A stretch of DNA of 64,000 nucleotides from Formicarius rufipectus (lineage: Eukaryota; Chordata; Aves; Passeriformes; Formicariidae), in NCBI GenBank assembly GCA_013399695.1, contig VXAU01003549.1, positions 1,461,048-1,525,047 of the forward strand, given 5' to 3'. This document shows, one piece after another, positions 1 through 10,912 of this stretch. The notes below the pieces were generated by a model. It was not told the origin of the DNA. It ran no database searches and was given only the letters and a program-made list of their open reading frames with translations. The translations under genes were made by a program, and so were the position numbers. The first letter of the stretch is position 1; each line of letters starts with the position of its first letter.

Positions 1-891
1 ACGCTGTTGTGGACACCGCGCTCTATCTTGTGCAAATCAGGGAAGGGAAGAAGCTTTTTTCCTGATTAGTAATTCCTCAGTGGTAGTGGTGGGGAGGGAG
101 AACCTGCCTACAAAAATCTTAGCTGTTTGGAAATATCAGCCTGTCTGTAAACAGATGGCTACTCCTCACGGGATACTGTCCTCTCCAGGAATGCTGCACT
201 AAGTTATGAACGTCTTCCAATGCATCCCTGAACAGGCTGTGTTCCTAGCAAAGGTGAGAAAAGTTAGAAGTGGAATGGAGCCAATCTGTGCATATAAAAG
301 CTCTAAATTCATTACTCTCAATTAAAATGAATGAGGATAAGGATCGCTTCCAAGTACATCAATCAAAGAAAGTACTTGGTGCAGGAAAACAAGAAGACAC
401 TGGTGTATACACGAAGGAATTTATTCCCATATAAAAAAAATGTGTGTAGACAAATGTACACAAAACTGACAGTTTATTTTTCACTTGAGAAGTTGCAACT
501 ATGTAGAAATGATGGGTTAAACATCTAGTTCTTTTTTCTTCTTTTTTTAAAGCATGTTTCTTACCAAAATCCTTGTATGCCTGCACACCTGATTTTGCAG
601 AAAATAAGGTAACTGAAACCAGAGTATTTCATGCTATATAAATAGTTATATGAGGTTTACTTGACAAATATAGATTTGCCTTCAAATTAATTTGTTCTGT
701 TAACTGTTTTATTAACTTTGGGGCACCATAATTGTCCTTAACTCTTTCTGAAATCAACAGCCTGAGAAACTGCTGAGCACTGCAGAATTAGCTCCTTAAG
801 GGGCGGAGGGGGGGAAGTCCTAAATCAAAGACTAATGCTTCTTATTTTGTTGACAATAATAGTCCTTTACCTTAGTGGTGTCTTTCTCACT

Positions 892-928
892 GATTTTGTT
901 TTGTGTTTTGGTGTTTTGTTTTGTTTTC
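892..928 (-). repeat. TTTTG low-complexity tract
   Basis: The + strand shows a run of TTTTG and GTTTT units, equivalent to CAAAA units on the minus strand. It is one of the few such tracts in the window that is T-rich on the + strand. It is simple sequence with no sign of an attached retroelement. Confidence 0.7.
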
Positions 929-3475
929 CACTGGCTGCAGTATGAACAAAGTTGGGTTTGCAGCAATACAAATAGCTATAAACTGAGCAAGAGTAGGATG
1001 GGATCATTTTTTTGGGCAGTCTGCTAGGTGCTTGTTATTGACAACATACCATCAAACGTGTTCTTCATCTCCTCTAAAGAATCTATTCAGTCCGAAACAT
1101 TTACAAATGTATCTTTGCCTGCAACTTCACAAGTTGAGAGTGTGAGAGTCTGAAAATGTGGAAATAGCCTAGTACCTACCACACACTTAGAAATGTCACA
1201 ATCTAGTGTCACAGCTATAAAGCTTAAGAAATTAAGATATCATGGAGAATTGAAAAGAGCATGCTAAAGATGGACTATGGACTTGAAGCTTGAGAAGGAA
1301 TTTGGAAATGAAGGACACAAGCCACTTGGTTTCTAGCTCAATTTAGCTTATAGTCTATCTCAAAAGCAGTATTGGGAATTCATGTTCATTATTTGTAATG
1401 GAGTAACTGATGTTTCTTTATGCAGGAAGATTATAAAATCAAGGTTTCCCTTAACGGAGATGTGTCAAGGGCTTATTTCATTGGATGTAGCAAAAAGGGG
1501 GCAACATACATGCCTGCGATTGGGTTCACAGAAAAAAATCTGAAGGAGTAGTGTAATGCTTCAAAATAAGTCAAGAGCCTTTCTCAACTCTGAACAATGC
1601 ATGTAATCCTGCTCTGGGTGAAAACCTCTTAGTGCTCCTAAGGGATGATTATCAGCTTAAGAGAAGTTAGAACTTGACCTGCACCACAGCACAAGGATTT
1701 TAGATTCTCCCAGGATGACTTTCAGTATAGGCCCTATTTTTAGGGTTACATAAGTAGTCCCTTTTGGCACGTCATAATGCTGTCAGAAACTAAGAATGCA
1801 TGACATTTTCTCACACTAACATCCTCACAGGATAGCTCTTGTTAGAGAGGGCTGGCACAAGATTTGTGGGACAGAATGAACAAAACTGAAAATAACCCAC
1901 AGCCATGGTAGTGAAGGGCTGAGAAGGAAGTATGGGTGATAACATTGTACCTACCTGATCATGGCCAGGGAAGATGGGGCTAAAGCTGATGTATCTCCCA
2001 CCTTCACATGTTTGTTGACTCTTTCAGGAAAACTGTGCCTCCAGCTGCTGACATTCACACTGTATAAGCACAGTCCATTTGGAGACTGCAAGCACCAGCT
2101 GCTCGCATGTTCATACTTCCAACTTTCCTCACAAGGGCAGGCAAGATACGTCATGAGCATCCATCCCATTCACACTGTAGAACACTTGTAGCTATGCTGT
2201 GCAGGTCTTATTTTTCCTTCTGGCACTCCACTGGATCTGGGATGGGAAATTTATCAGTTGGAGCCACAAACATACACACAGACAACAGTTGAAACAAGCA
2301 ATTGTACACTGACTGCACTGAGCTTCAGAGTAGGAAGAGCTACTTCTTCAAATTGTGGTATAAGGCTTTCTTATCTACAGGAATCAAACAACTATGACCA
2401 AAAAGCTCACAAAACCAGAACTCTCAGTGCTATCCCTACCAGCATGGATACCAGTCTACCAGGAAAAACTGATTCTATCAGAGATAAAAAAGGAAAATTT
2501 AAAAGTAGGAGAACAAAGGAAAATATGCAAAAGAATAAGAAAAGGCCATCACAGAAATGCTCCATGTGACAGGAAAAAATATTCCTTTAAAAAAACCTTA
2601 GCAACTCCAACAGAATAAGTTCTTGTTTTATCATCTAAATACCAGCTAACCTCTTCTGAAAATTCAGTCTCACAATAAAATAAAAGCCTAGACAAAAATC
2701 ATGAAGAGATTTGTAAGAAAAAGAGGAGGTACATGAGATCTTTAATGTAGCCACAGAATTTATCTCCCCTATGGCCATTTTTAGCATAAACGTAACTATA
2801 TATACTTCTTGTAGTACCACAGGTCTCATTAACAGCTGTTCAGGTAGAGCTGTGAATTGAGCCATACGGAGAGTATACCAGAGGGTAGAGTTTAAAGATA
2901 AAGACTTCCAGAACTGTGAATAATTTAAGACATAATGCAATGCACAGAAGTCCCCAAATTTAATTTGTCAGGGAACATACAACTCACTAAAATATCTTTG
3001 AGGCAGTACTGAGATTTGCATCATAGCTTGGATCTGCCACAGTAATTAAAACTAAGAAGAGTCTGCACTGACTTTTGCATTTGGTTTAAGGCTTGGATTT
3101 ATCATTTCAGGTTCCTAAGCACAAGCTTCTTTTGTCATAGGAAAAAGCTACTGCATCACTTTCTATCCCAGTCTACATCTGTAACAGGAAACTATGTTCA
3201 TATCCTTCTCTCTCCTGCACTAGAAGCAACTGGTGACAGCTCAAACAAGCACCAAGATTCATTAGCAATCCCCTCAGCCTCCTTCACTCCTACCTCACAC
3301 CTTGTGGTACAGAGCTCAAGTCTTCACTGGGACTGCTAAGTGCTACTGAGATATAAATAGCATCCTACAATAGCACCATAATTAAAACACATATGTTTAT
3401 GCACAAGCATGCTTCCTGAAACTGGGGACTTAAAAAGTCCTTCATTAACTCATTTACAGTTCTTTCCTAAACACC

Positions 3476-3491
3476 AAAAAAAAAAAAAAAN
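3476..3491 (+). repeat. Poly(A) tract ending in an N
   Basis: Fifteen A residues are followed by a single undetermined base. The N probably reflects uncertain homopolymer length in the assembly rather than biology. No retroelement body is recognisable upstream. Confidence 0.8.
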
Positions 3492-3907
3492 CCCAGTTGA
3501 CTTTTCAAAGTTGATTTAATGGTAGAGCTCTCTTGGGAACTCTCAAAAGAATTTACTAACTCACTTGTGGAATACTTACTTTGATAAGTACCAGCACTTA
3601 ATACATATATCCTCCATAACATTTTCTGATAAAATTCTCAAACTTATAACCCATTCATGTCCTTGGCCACATTATCTTGAACTAGGATATGCACCTATGC
3701 ACTGCTTATAATTCTCTGTAAGAAATTACTGTTTCCCACGAGTTTCTTGCTGACTGAACATATGTAGTAACACTGAGTTTAAAATAACTTTTCAGTTCCA
3801 AATAAACATAAGCATGTTGCCGACATTGCTTAAGCTAAACGAAGAGTGGGCAGAAGCTGCAAGACAGTTCCTGTAATGTAACTGTGCTTGATGCCATAAA
3901 GGTACAG

Positions 3908-3924
3908 GAACACTAGATGGCAAT
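3908..3924 (+). promoter_or_regulatory. CTCF-like motif
   Basis: The core ACACTAGATGGCA differs at one position from the CTCF core consensus CCRSYAGRKGGCR. In vertebrates CTCF bound at such motifs anchors chromatin loops. A single motif match arises often by chance, and no neighbouring feature supports occupancy, so this is only a candidate. Confidence 0.25.
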
Positions 3925-4042
3925 AACTACTGCACATATTATCTTTAAATACAAATTTGCTTTTACTCCTGTTATAATATGCAGATTCTAAGACAAGATT
4001 TCAAAGACATCACATTCCATCACTATGAGAAAACACAAATCT

Positions 4043-4178
4043 CCTCACACACGCACCCCAAAAAAAAATCCCAATTGCAAAAAAGCAACAACAAAAAACC
4101 CACCAAAACCAAACCAAACACAAAAACAGACAAATGAGGAAAAAAAAACCAACACCCCAACCAAAAAACAAACCCCAG
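4043..4178 (+). repeat. C/A-rich low-complexity block
   Basis: About 135 bp composed almost only of A and C on the + strand, with CAAAA-, CCAAA- and CAACA-like words but no fixed period. It is the longest of a set of similar blocks (near 11477, 31676, 32280, 35876, 39470 and 40845), all A/C-rich on the same strand. Confidence 0.75.
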
Positions 4179-5270
4179 CTGAGGGTTCCTTAAAGAATTA
4201 GTCCTCGATTCAGGTTTCTACAGTATTTCACAGTAAACTCTACTTTGGTTTGGATCAAGGTGGTGTCTTTGTTATGAGATGCAGAGGTTACTGCACTACA
4301 AAAGAGTAAAAGGGCAGAAATAGTGAAATATTGCTAAAGAGTTCTCATGACTAATTGAGTAACTGTTTTAGCTTTTGACACATATAGTAAATGTATAGAA
4401 TACACAAACATCACTCAATAGTCATACTTGTTCATTAGGACAATACCCCATTAGGGCAATTGTAGTAACAAAACAAAGAAATGAAAATCCTTTGCAATTT
4501 TGCTATTCATCATCAGGATATCCAAGAGATGCCCTAAGTATCAGGTAACGAAGTCTAGGTATCTGTTCTAAGGTTTAAAATCCCATGGTAGACTACTTGA
4601 AAAAACTATGATCAGACCACAAGTGTCATGGAAAACAGTAAACTTTGTAGATTGGCTTGTAATGTAGAAACATTAAAAAGCAGAAACTCTGATCAGTGTA
4701 GTGAGAAATGTATCCCCAAGTTGGTTAACTGCTACTTGTCCACTGGGAGGATTTAGGAAGTCTGGCCATGGATTAGGGACCAGTAGGAAACTCTGTACAG
4801 CTACCAGTGAACTTCTGCCCAACGTACCTTGCTGTCATTGAAGTTAATGTTTATCTTGCTTGGCTTCAGCTGTTTAAAGTTACCAGTCAGAGCTGTTCAC
4901 TTGTCCAGTCCAAGTTGTTCCAGTTCTTTCTGAAGAGGACTAGAGCATTTCCACAAAGCAATTGAACCCGATGTCAGGGTTACCTGGAAGAACCAGCTTA
5001 GAGTGAGCTATTTTCCCCATAGAGGGAATTCATAAAACCGAAAGTGTCTAAAGACTGCATACCTAGGGATGCATCTCACCCTGGTTTTCCCTGGAATATC
5101 CTCAAGGACCACAATGACCACTTTATTGGAAAACAGGGTCGGAAGGGAGACCACAAGATGCGGTCGCTGGGTCTCCTCAGACACCGGCTGTGGCATAACC
5201 AGACCCCTCACAAGCCACTGAGTGCACGGTACAGCCTTCTCCATAACCGGGAAAGAACAGGCTCCCGGGA

Positions 5271-5277
5271 TATAAGG
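5271..5277 (+). promoter_or_regulatory. TATA box candidate
   Basis: TATAAGG sits in a GC-rich context within the CpG-rich patch. A Pol II start would be expected about 25-30 bp downstream, near 5300. The motif is good, but no transcript evidence is available. Confidence 0.35.
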
Positions 5278-5299
5278 ACGTAAGGAGCTGAGCAGCGCA

Positions 5300-5761
5300 G
5301 CAAACTCCCACACGGCAACCGAGGGCGCAGCGCCTGTACCCGGCCGCCCCATCCCCACCATCCCTGGGTTTCGGTGGGATCGGGATGCGGCCGCCCCATC
5401 CCTGGGTTTCGGTGGGATCGGGATGCGGCCGCCCCATCCCCACCATCCCAGGGTTTCGGTGGGATCGGGACGGCGCCGCTCCCAAGTGCTGCCCTGCGGC
5501 GACCCCTGCCGGGCGCGGGGGCACCGACACCACACAGCAGGCGAGTGGCCTCGATGTGCCGCGGGAGAGAACGTGGCAACCTAGAAATGATTCCTCAGGT
5601 TGTTTGGGTGTTGGAAAACTGGATTGATTTGAAGCTCGCAGAATGTCCTGGGGAAATGCAAATACTCTGCTTTCCGCACTGATCTAGAGCAGGTCGTTTT
5701 CTTGCCTGCCTCGACAGTGTGGGACATGTTAAAGCCATTTCCCAGACCCTACAAAGCAAAG
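5300..5761 (+). other. Possible first exon of an unknown transcript
   Basis: If the TATA box at 5271 works, transcription would begin near 5300 and run to a strong 5' splice site: exon end GCAAAG at 5761, then GTGAGG at 5762-5767. The interval crosses the tandem repeat. A frame from 5374 to 5682 is open but depends on the repeat, and its tail matches no family I know, so a noncoding RNA is at least as likely. Both boundaries are inferred from motifs alone. Confidence 0.2.
5343..5474 (+). repeat. GC-rich minisatellite, 2.8 units of 38/47 bp
   Basis: Three adjacent units begin at about 5343, 5390 and 5428, each starting GCCGCCCC and ending near GGTGGGATCGGGA. The first and third are about 47 bp. 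The middle one is 38 bp because it lacks a 9-bp CCCCACCAT segment. The third differs at a few positions. The repeat keeps several frames open on both strands (for example minus 5008-5535), which explains long open frames here without invoking a protein. Confidence 0.85.
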
Positions 5762-5767
5762 GTGAGG

Positions 5768-8700
5768 ATAATCATTGAATTTATAATAAAGGAAACCTAA
5801 TATGATTTTGTTTTTCCGAACAGTAAGTTATGAGAACACATTAAAATTCATCACTTTCAGTGGCCTGCTGTTTTTTAAGAGAGCCATGAAAATGAAACGT
5901 GGAAGAAACAAGCAAAAATAAACAACAAGCTGGGGAGGTGGGGGTTTGTCAACCTGTTTTTTTTTTTTTTCCAGTCATCATAAAAATTCTCTTCCTCACA
6001 CAACCCAACAACACCCTAAACAGACCTGTATTAGACAAAGAACAGACATTCAGACTGTAGTCTATAAAGCAAAGTTTCTAGTCTATAAAACAAAGTTTCA
6101 TAATTGCTCAATACTGAAAAAGAAATCAGCACAAATATTTAGATGACTTCTGATGAAATTTTTGTCTACCTACCTGTAACACACACCTAGAAAAAGATTA
6201 CAAGAAAATAAATAATCACTACAGAAATAAAGATATCCTTGAGTAAACACTTGCAAAAATGTATTATACTTTTTTGTATATGTATCAGTTTCATACGTTG
6301 TACACAGATGTTGGAGCTCCAACAAGTCTGAGTTGAGCAATCTATTTGCAGTCCCATGTAGCGGAGTTTGACTGCCACACACAGCACAGAGACACATCAG
6401 ACACAAGACCCCTCACCATCCACGAGGGGATGAGGGTGCAGGACTTTTCCAGCTCTTAAGTGCCTTAGTACCTAGCTGGCAGAGAACGGACAGTTCAGTC
6501 CAGTTCAGGACTCTGGCAATGGCACTGCCAGTTTGCTCCTTTCTTTCTGTGTATTCAGATCCAAATGCACATTTTACAAGGAAAAGAATATTTTTCTGCT
6601 AACTTAGTCTAGGTCTGAAAGTCAGCAGGACTGCCACCACCACAGTGAAAAAAAGGTTAACAATCCTTATCATTAAGGGAAACTGCTCTCCTTCCAGTAC
6701 CTGTAGGTTTTTCAGTCTGAAAGAACTTATAAAGCAATATATTTAAGTACATGGATAGAGGAAAGTAGATGGTTCTCAGAATACAAGTGTGGAACAGTTT
6801 CACTGAGCAAAAAAACTTCCTTGCCTTACATTTGCTTCTACACAAGGATTACAAACACAAATAACAGGGGAAATATTATTTATCTCTGTATTTCCCTATA
6901 TATGACATCAGTAGCAGTCAGCTGTTAAACAGATCTCAACAAACAGATAAAGGAAAGTGACAGCAAGAACAACTGTAATTGCCAGAGTTCCAATACAGTT
7001 CACATCTGCAGAAGGAACTCTAATGAAGCATTTTCCATAGTCTCTGCTTACCAAAAAAAAAAAAAAAAAAAAAAAAGCTTGACTTCACTATTCTTACTTT
7101 CAAAATTTTCTCTCCAGGAAATGAGGTTACTCAGAGAAAGCAAACAATTTTTTCTAATGATCAGAGACAGAAATTCTCCCACTAAATCACCAGGAAAAGG
7201 CATCTCTCCTCAGAACTTCACCTTGTAAATTGTCAAATCAGGTGAGACAAGATGGTGGAGAAAAGGTATGAATCAAAACCAGAAACACAGAATGATTCTG
7301 TCATTCACAGACAACCAAATTCTTTTGATCTTGGGGGAAAAGAATCTTAGAAAAAAGAAATTCCAGAGGAGGAAGGTTGACTTTATAGCTCCCTCTCCTA
7401 AGTGTTCATTGTATTGTCAGAAGGGACAAAGATACCTCTGGGAAAAACTACTAGGATAGACGAGCCGACAGCTTAACCTTTCCCCTATATTTTTGATTTC
7501 TTGGTTTACCTGAAGCATATCTGTATCTACAGTAATAGCACCACCTTACAGGCACTGGCTTAGATAGCATGTATCAGTATTTCCTAACCACAGAAAATGG
7601 CTCCAAATTAAGGCCTCTCTCAATCAGGAAGCAGTTAAAATCCGCTCAAAGTAAAGCATCACTGAGCAGCGGGCAGCACTGGCGAGCACAATGGAACCGA
7701 GACCAGAGCGTGCACCTCACTATCTGTCAACTACCCTTTCTAGCATCAGCCTAAAGAGATCCACTGAAGTCAATGAAAAGGTTTCCATGGAAATCAATGA
7801 GGTCTCAGTAAGGCTGTAAAGATGCATCATTAATTTTTTCAGCCTCGCTTTCACACACATCCATTCCATCTCTAATATCAGTTCTTATACTATTTATATA
7901 ACTCAGGATCTAATCAAGACATGTACTCCTACTTGCTGGGAGCTGAAAAGATCATGCTGGTTTGTTACCTCTCTTTTAATTTTTAGGAGGTACCCAGTTA
8001 CACTGGGGAGATAGGTTCCCTGAAAGCCTGTACAGTGATGTTGAGAAGAACTTTGGACATTGGTATGCAAGAAATTTTACCTCTAAAGACCTAGTACATA
8101 GTTGCCAAATTAAAAATTGCTTAAAACCTAACTCAGTAGGATTTAAATATTGCGATCACTGGGTTATTAATATCCAGAGTGAGGCCTAATTTTTTGTTGG
8201 CTAATATAAATCTTATTAACAAACAAAAAAGACAACATTGCCTGTCTTTAGATTTCATCTAAGCATTATATGATTAAAAAATCTAATGAAAAATTTCTCT
8301 TTTCTTCCTGCAACACTATTTGATTAAAAGAAGTTTCTCAGACAAATGTCCTTAAAGCTGTTGGTTTATTGCCTCTGCTTCTTTTTTAATTCACAGTTGC
8401 TACTCTATATAAAAGAGAGCTGAGAAGCATGGAAATTGGTAACTGCAGAAGCTGCGAGATACTAATGACATTGTATTTCACAAGATTAAAATGTGGGCAA
8501 CAAACTATATTAGTATTGCAAAGTACAGGACAAAGTACAAGAAAAGATTTTAAATTATTTACCTTTCTACTTTAGCACAAATGTCCTATAGCCAATTATC
8601 ATGAGATATTGCCTAGAAATTAACCAGTCATCTTGTGTTTCTATCTCCAGATTTACAATTAGTAATGCTATTAATGTGGATCCTGTACTTAGCATCACTA

Positions 8701-10447
8701 ATTACATTGCTATGAACTAATGGTGTTAAAAATAGCAATAGCCATCAACTACCAATTAATGCTTAATGAGAGCATATAAACCCTGGCATTGTAATGAATT
8801 TCCAAATTATTGTTTCTCATGTGTCTCTTGAAATCATACCAAAATGTGTGCAACTATGAAGGCAGGCAGTGACTAAAGCCACATTCATCACAATATTTTG
8901 AATAGAAATAATAGGAAAATATAGAAAGATTAGTCTACATCTTTCAGAAATATAAACAGTTAAATATGGATATACTTTTAAAGGTAACCTCTCAAATTTT
9001 CATGAAGGTGGAAAATATGGTGGTCATTGAGTTGTTTAACTGTTGACAGTCTTGGGCACAGCAGGGCAAGAGCCTAAAAAGCTGCAAGGCTGTGAATACT
9101 GTAAATAGCATTAATAAGCTATATGTGTGTTGAGTTTTTGTAGTACAGAGTACTACTTTTTCAGCACCCAAACAAGTTTCATTCCTTAAAAGACTATAAT
9201 AGGCAAGACAGAAAAGAATCCCCATCACCCTTGTCATAAAATACAGCAGGTGCTTTTTACTTTAGAAACTTTCAGAAGTGGAGGCTAGGATGCATTTTGA
9301 GTCATAAAACCTGGATCTGTTGTGCCCTGGTGGAAGGAAGTAAAGGTTTGCTATGTATCTGGTCTCTGGGTCTCAATATGAGACCAGGAAGCATCCAGGG
9401 CTGGAAGATAAAAGCAGAGAAAACAAAAGAAAATAGTAGGCAAGAACAAGAAGAAAGAATCTTGAAAGCAAATGGGAAATTATGATTAGCTGGGAGAGTC
9501 AAAAGAAATCCTTGTTTAGCAGGACAAACTAAACCAGGTAACACAGACAGTGTTTGACTTAACCTCAAAACTGAATTTACTGCTGCTCCCTAACAGGTAC
9601 ACCCTCAATGTGAGCCCTGGCACACTAACTGCAGTTAAAATGAAGCACGAGCATTGTAAGCAACAACACGTAAGAGAACACATACTGCTAAACCAGGAAA
9701 TGTTATATTTCTGGGAAGGAGCCAGTTGCATAAAACCCCTGGAATGAAGGATGATGCTCGGAACCAAATACCTGCCACAAGGGAATCATGCTTAATGCAA
9801 ACTTCATCCTTAAAACCATCTCTACTGCAAAATTTGAGAGTCCAGAGAGGTAAGATGAGTGCAGTGACTGCAGGGTAGAGTAGAGGGAGCACAAAATTAA
9901 ACTGCTTTCCTGACCCAAAAATGTAAAAGCAGGCATAGGATAAAGGAGAGCAAGAACAAATACCCTGCAGTCATAGCCTACCTGACCAGCCCCAGAACGC
10001 CACTGAGGAGCACAACAGTTCCCTCCCTGCCAAGACAAGGGCAAAGGAACCTGGGGAGAACACGGCTGAGTTCTCCCAAATGCAGCCTGGGGACACCAAA
10101 AGCAGCTTTTCCCTCCACAGAACAGTATAGTGGGGAGATCCTGCCTCACAGCTCCACATGGCAAGGATGCCAAGCTGGAGGAGCAGTCCAGGAAACATGT
10201 TCATCTCCACAAGCTTTCCCATGAGATACTCTTCCAAGCATTCTATTGTTCACCAGACAATGTAATTTTTCTCATCTTTACTCAGTAAGCTCTGTGCACA
10301 TCCATGATCAGAAATAAATCCCAGAAATTCCAGATATCTCCCTAGCTCTGCTATAGCACGAACACATGCTAGGACAAATGTAAAAAGACAGCAGTTACCA
10401 CTGGGAAGAAGTTCCACCTTTCCTGTTTTGTTTTGCATGTCTCTGCA
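5768..10447. other. Unique noncoding DNA, no gene seen
   Basis: Mostly AT-rich and without recognisable coding sequence. It contains a 14-T run at 5957-5970 and a 24-A run at 7053-7076. A TAAT-rich patch near 8645-8830 resembles a conserved enhancer. The stretch from about 9300 to 10240 is somewhat richer in GC. Its longest open frame (minus 9703-10173, 156 codons) shows no domain, and its hydrophobic/cysteine-rich composition looks random. I see no LTR or LINE ends in it. Confidence 0.55.
7053..7076 (+). repeat. Poly(A) tract, 24 A
   Basis: An uninterrupted run of 24 A. I checked the upstream flank for a retrocopy or SINE body and a flanking duplication and saw neither, so it is annotated only as simple repeat. 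Confidence 0.85.
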
Positions 10448-10462
10448 AGGAAGAGGAGATAT
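10448..10462. repeat. Target-site duplication, left copy of SINE A
   Basis: AGGAAGAGGAGATAT, immediately before the (TTG)n edge of the SINE. The identical 15-mer recurs at 10898-10912. The exact match and its position against the SINE tail mark it as a target-site duplication, although it is purine-rich. Confidence 0.75.
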
Positions 10463-10700
10463 TGTTGTTGGCTGGACTTCGCAAACGAAGATCTTGGGAT
10501 AAGCCTGCGCAATGGATTTTTTAAGTGAGGCACAGGGTGCGCAGAACTGGCCCCACTCCCTTTACTCCTGAGGTTCATCTTGCCACAGCCGAGCAGCTCG
10601 GACGGCGACAGCGAGTTCCTCCAGGATTCGAACCGGCGTCCTCAGAGGAGGAGTCGGCTCCACAGGCGGGGGCCTACGCCACTCGGCCAACGCCCGCCGC
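10463..10700 (-). mobile_element. tRNA-derived SINE, copy A (body)
   Basis: Read on the minus strand, this is a short non-autonomous retroposon with a tRNA-like head, a unique body and a (CAA)n tail. The head starts GCGGGCG followed by TTGGCCGAGTGG, an A-box-like segment with the GGCCGAGTGG wording of Ser/Leu tRNAs (about 10678-10691). A B box GGTTCGAATCC lies at 10624-10634; the wide spacing fits a class-II tRNA with a long variable arm. The body ends in a hairpin, CUUCG-UUUG-CGAAG (10477-10490 on the + strand), just before the CAA tail. It is about 90% identical to copy B at 27824-28065 by hand alignment, with many differences of CpG-decay type. It encodes no protein and would need an unrelated LINE for movement. 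The tail lacks the CR1 ATTCTATG octamer, so CR1 is an unlikely partner. Confidence 0.85.
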
Positions 10701-10897
10701 CTCTCAAGTGTAACATACAAACAAACAAACAAACAGCAAAGCAATAATGTCAGGCTGTTGAGAAATCCTGGGAGCCCACGTGGGTCAGAGCACCAGGGGA
10801 AGACCTCGCCTTGTCCTCTCTGCCACCCAATGACACAAACGTGGCACTGCAGCCACGCCTGTAACACGAGCTGGGGCAGGCCCCAAAAGGTGGCAGG
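10701..10897 (-). mobile_element. Unexplained 5' extension of SINE copy A
   Basis: The complete copy B stops right after the tRNA-like head, but in copy A about 197 bp of further sequence lies between the head and the right-hand target-site duplication. This places it inside the inserted unit. It includes a (CAAA)n stretch at 10718-10735 on the + strand (TTTG on the SINE strand) and about 160 bp of GC-richer sequence that I do not recognise. A likely explanation is template switching during reverse transcription, joining the SINE to a second RNA. Alternatives are transcription from an upstream promoter (5' transduction), a later insertion at this point, or a chance match of the duplicated 15-mer. 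Confidence 0.5.
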
Positions 10898-10912
10898 AGG
10901 AAGAGGAGATAT
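10898..10912. repeat. Target-site duplication, right copy of SINE A
   Basis: Exact copy of the 15-mer at 10448-10462. It fixes the outer limit of the insertion 197 bp beyond the SINE head, so the inserted unit is 435 bp. Confidence 0.7.

Larger units (their letters stand above)
1..4972. other. Unique noncoding DNA, no gene seen
   Basis: AT-rich single-copy-looking sequence. Open frames on both strands stay near 100 codons or less, have no recognisable domain, and are not flanked by convincing splice or start signals. It holds a TTTTG-rich tract near 892-928, a 15-A run at 3476-3490 followed by a single undetermined base at 3491, a CTCF-like motif near 3908 and a C/A-rich tract at 4043-4178. 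I recognise no transposable element here. Distal parts of an unannotated transcript cannot be excluded. Confidence 0.6.
5155..5580 (+). promoter_or_regulatory. CpG-island-like patch, possible promoter
   Basis: This is the only long stretch in the window that is both GC-rich and dense in CpG; its surroundings are AT-rich and CpG-poor. CpG islands in birds usually mark promoters. A TATAAGG box lies at 5271-5277 with GC-rich sequence on both sides, and a consensus splice donor follows at 5762. Together these would fit a + strand transcript starting near 5300. A 38/47-bp tandem repeat at 5343-5474 supplies part of the GC content and could by itself create an island-like signal. Another possibility is the promoter part of an old LTR, but I could not find matching TG...CA ends with a short duplication, a primer-binding site or a polypurine tract. 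Promoter activity is an inference. Confidence 0.45.

Noticed and set aside
5008..5535. Minus-strand open frame of 175 codons and its neighbours in other frames
   Set aside because: They are kept open by the GC-rich tandem repeat. The same repeated words appear in several frames on both strands.
4973..5740. Solo LTR of an endogenous retrovirus
   Set aside because: A TATA box and GC-rich sequence are present, but no convincing TG...CA termini with a 4-6 bp duplication, poly(A) signal placement or primer-binding site could be found.
7040..7080. Processed pseudogene ending in the 24-A run
   Set aside because: No coding-like sequence upstream and no flanking direct repeats. Other long A runs in the window were rejected for the same reason.
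9703..10173. Minus-strand open frame of 156 codons in a GC-richer stretch
   Set aside because: Random-looking Cys/Leu/Ser-rich peptide. I also looked for LTR ends around this stretch and found none.
10618..10700. Functional tRNA gene on the minus strand
   Set aside because: A and B boxes are present, but the arms do not fold into a clean cloverleaf, and the segment continues into a SINE body shared with copy B.
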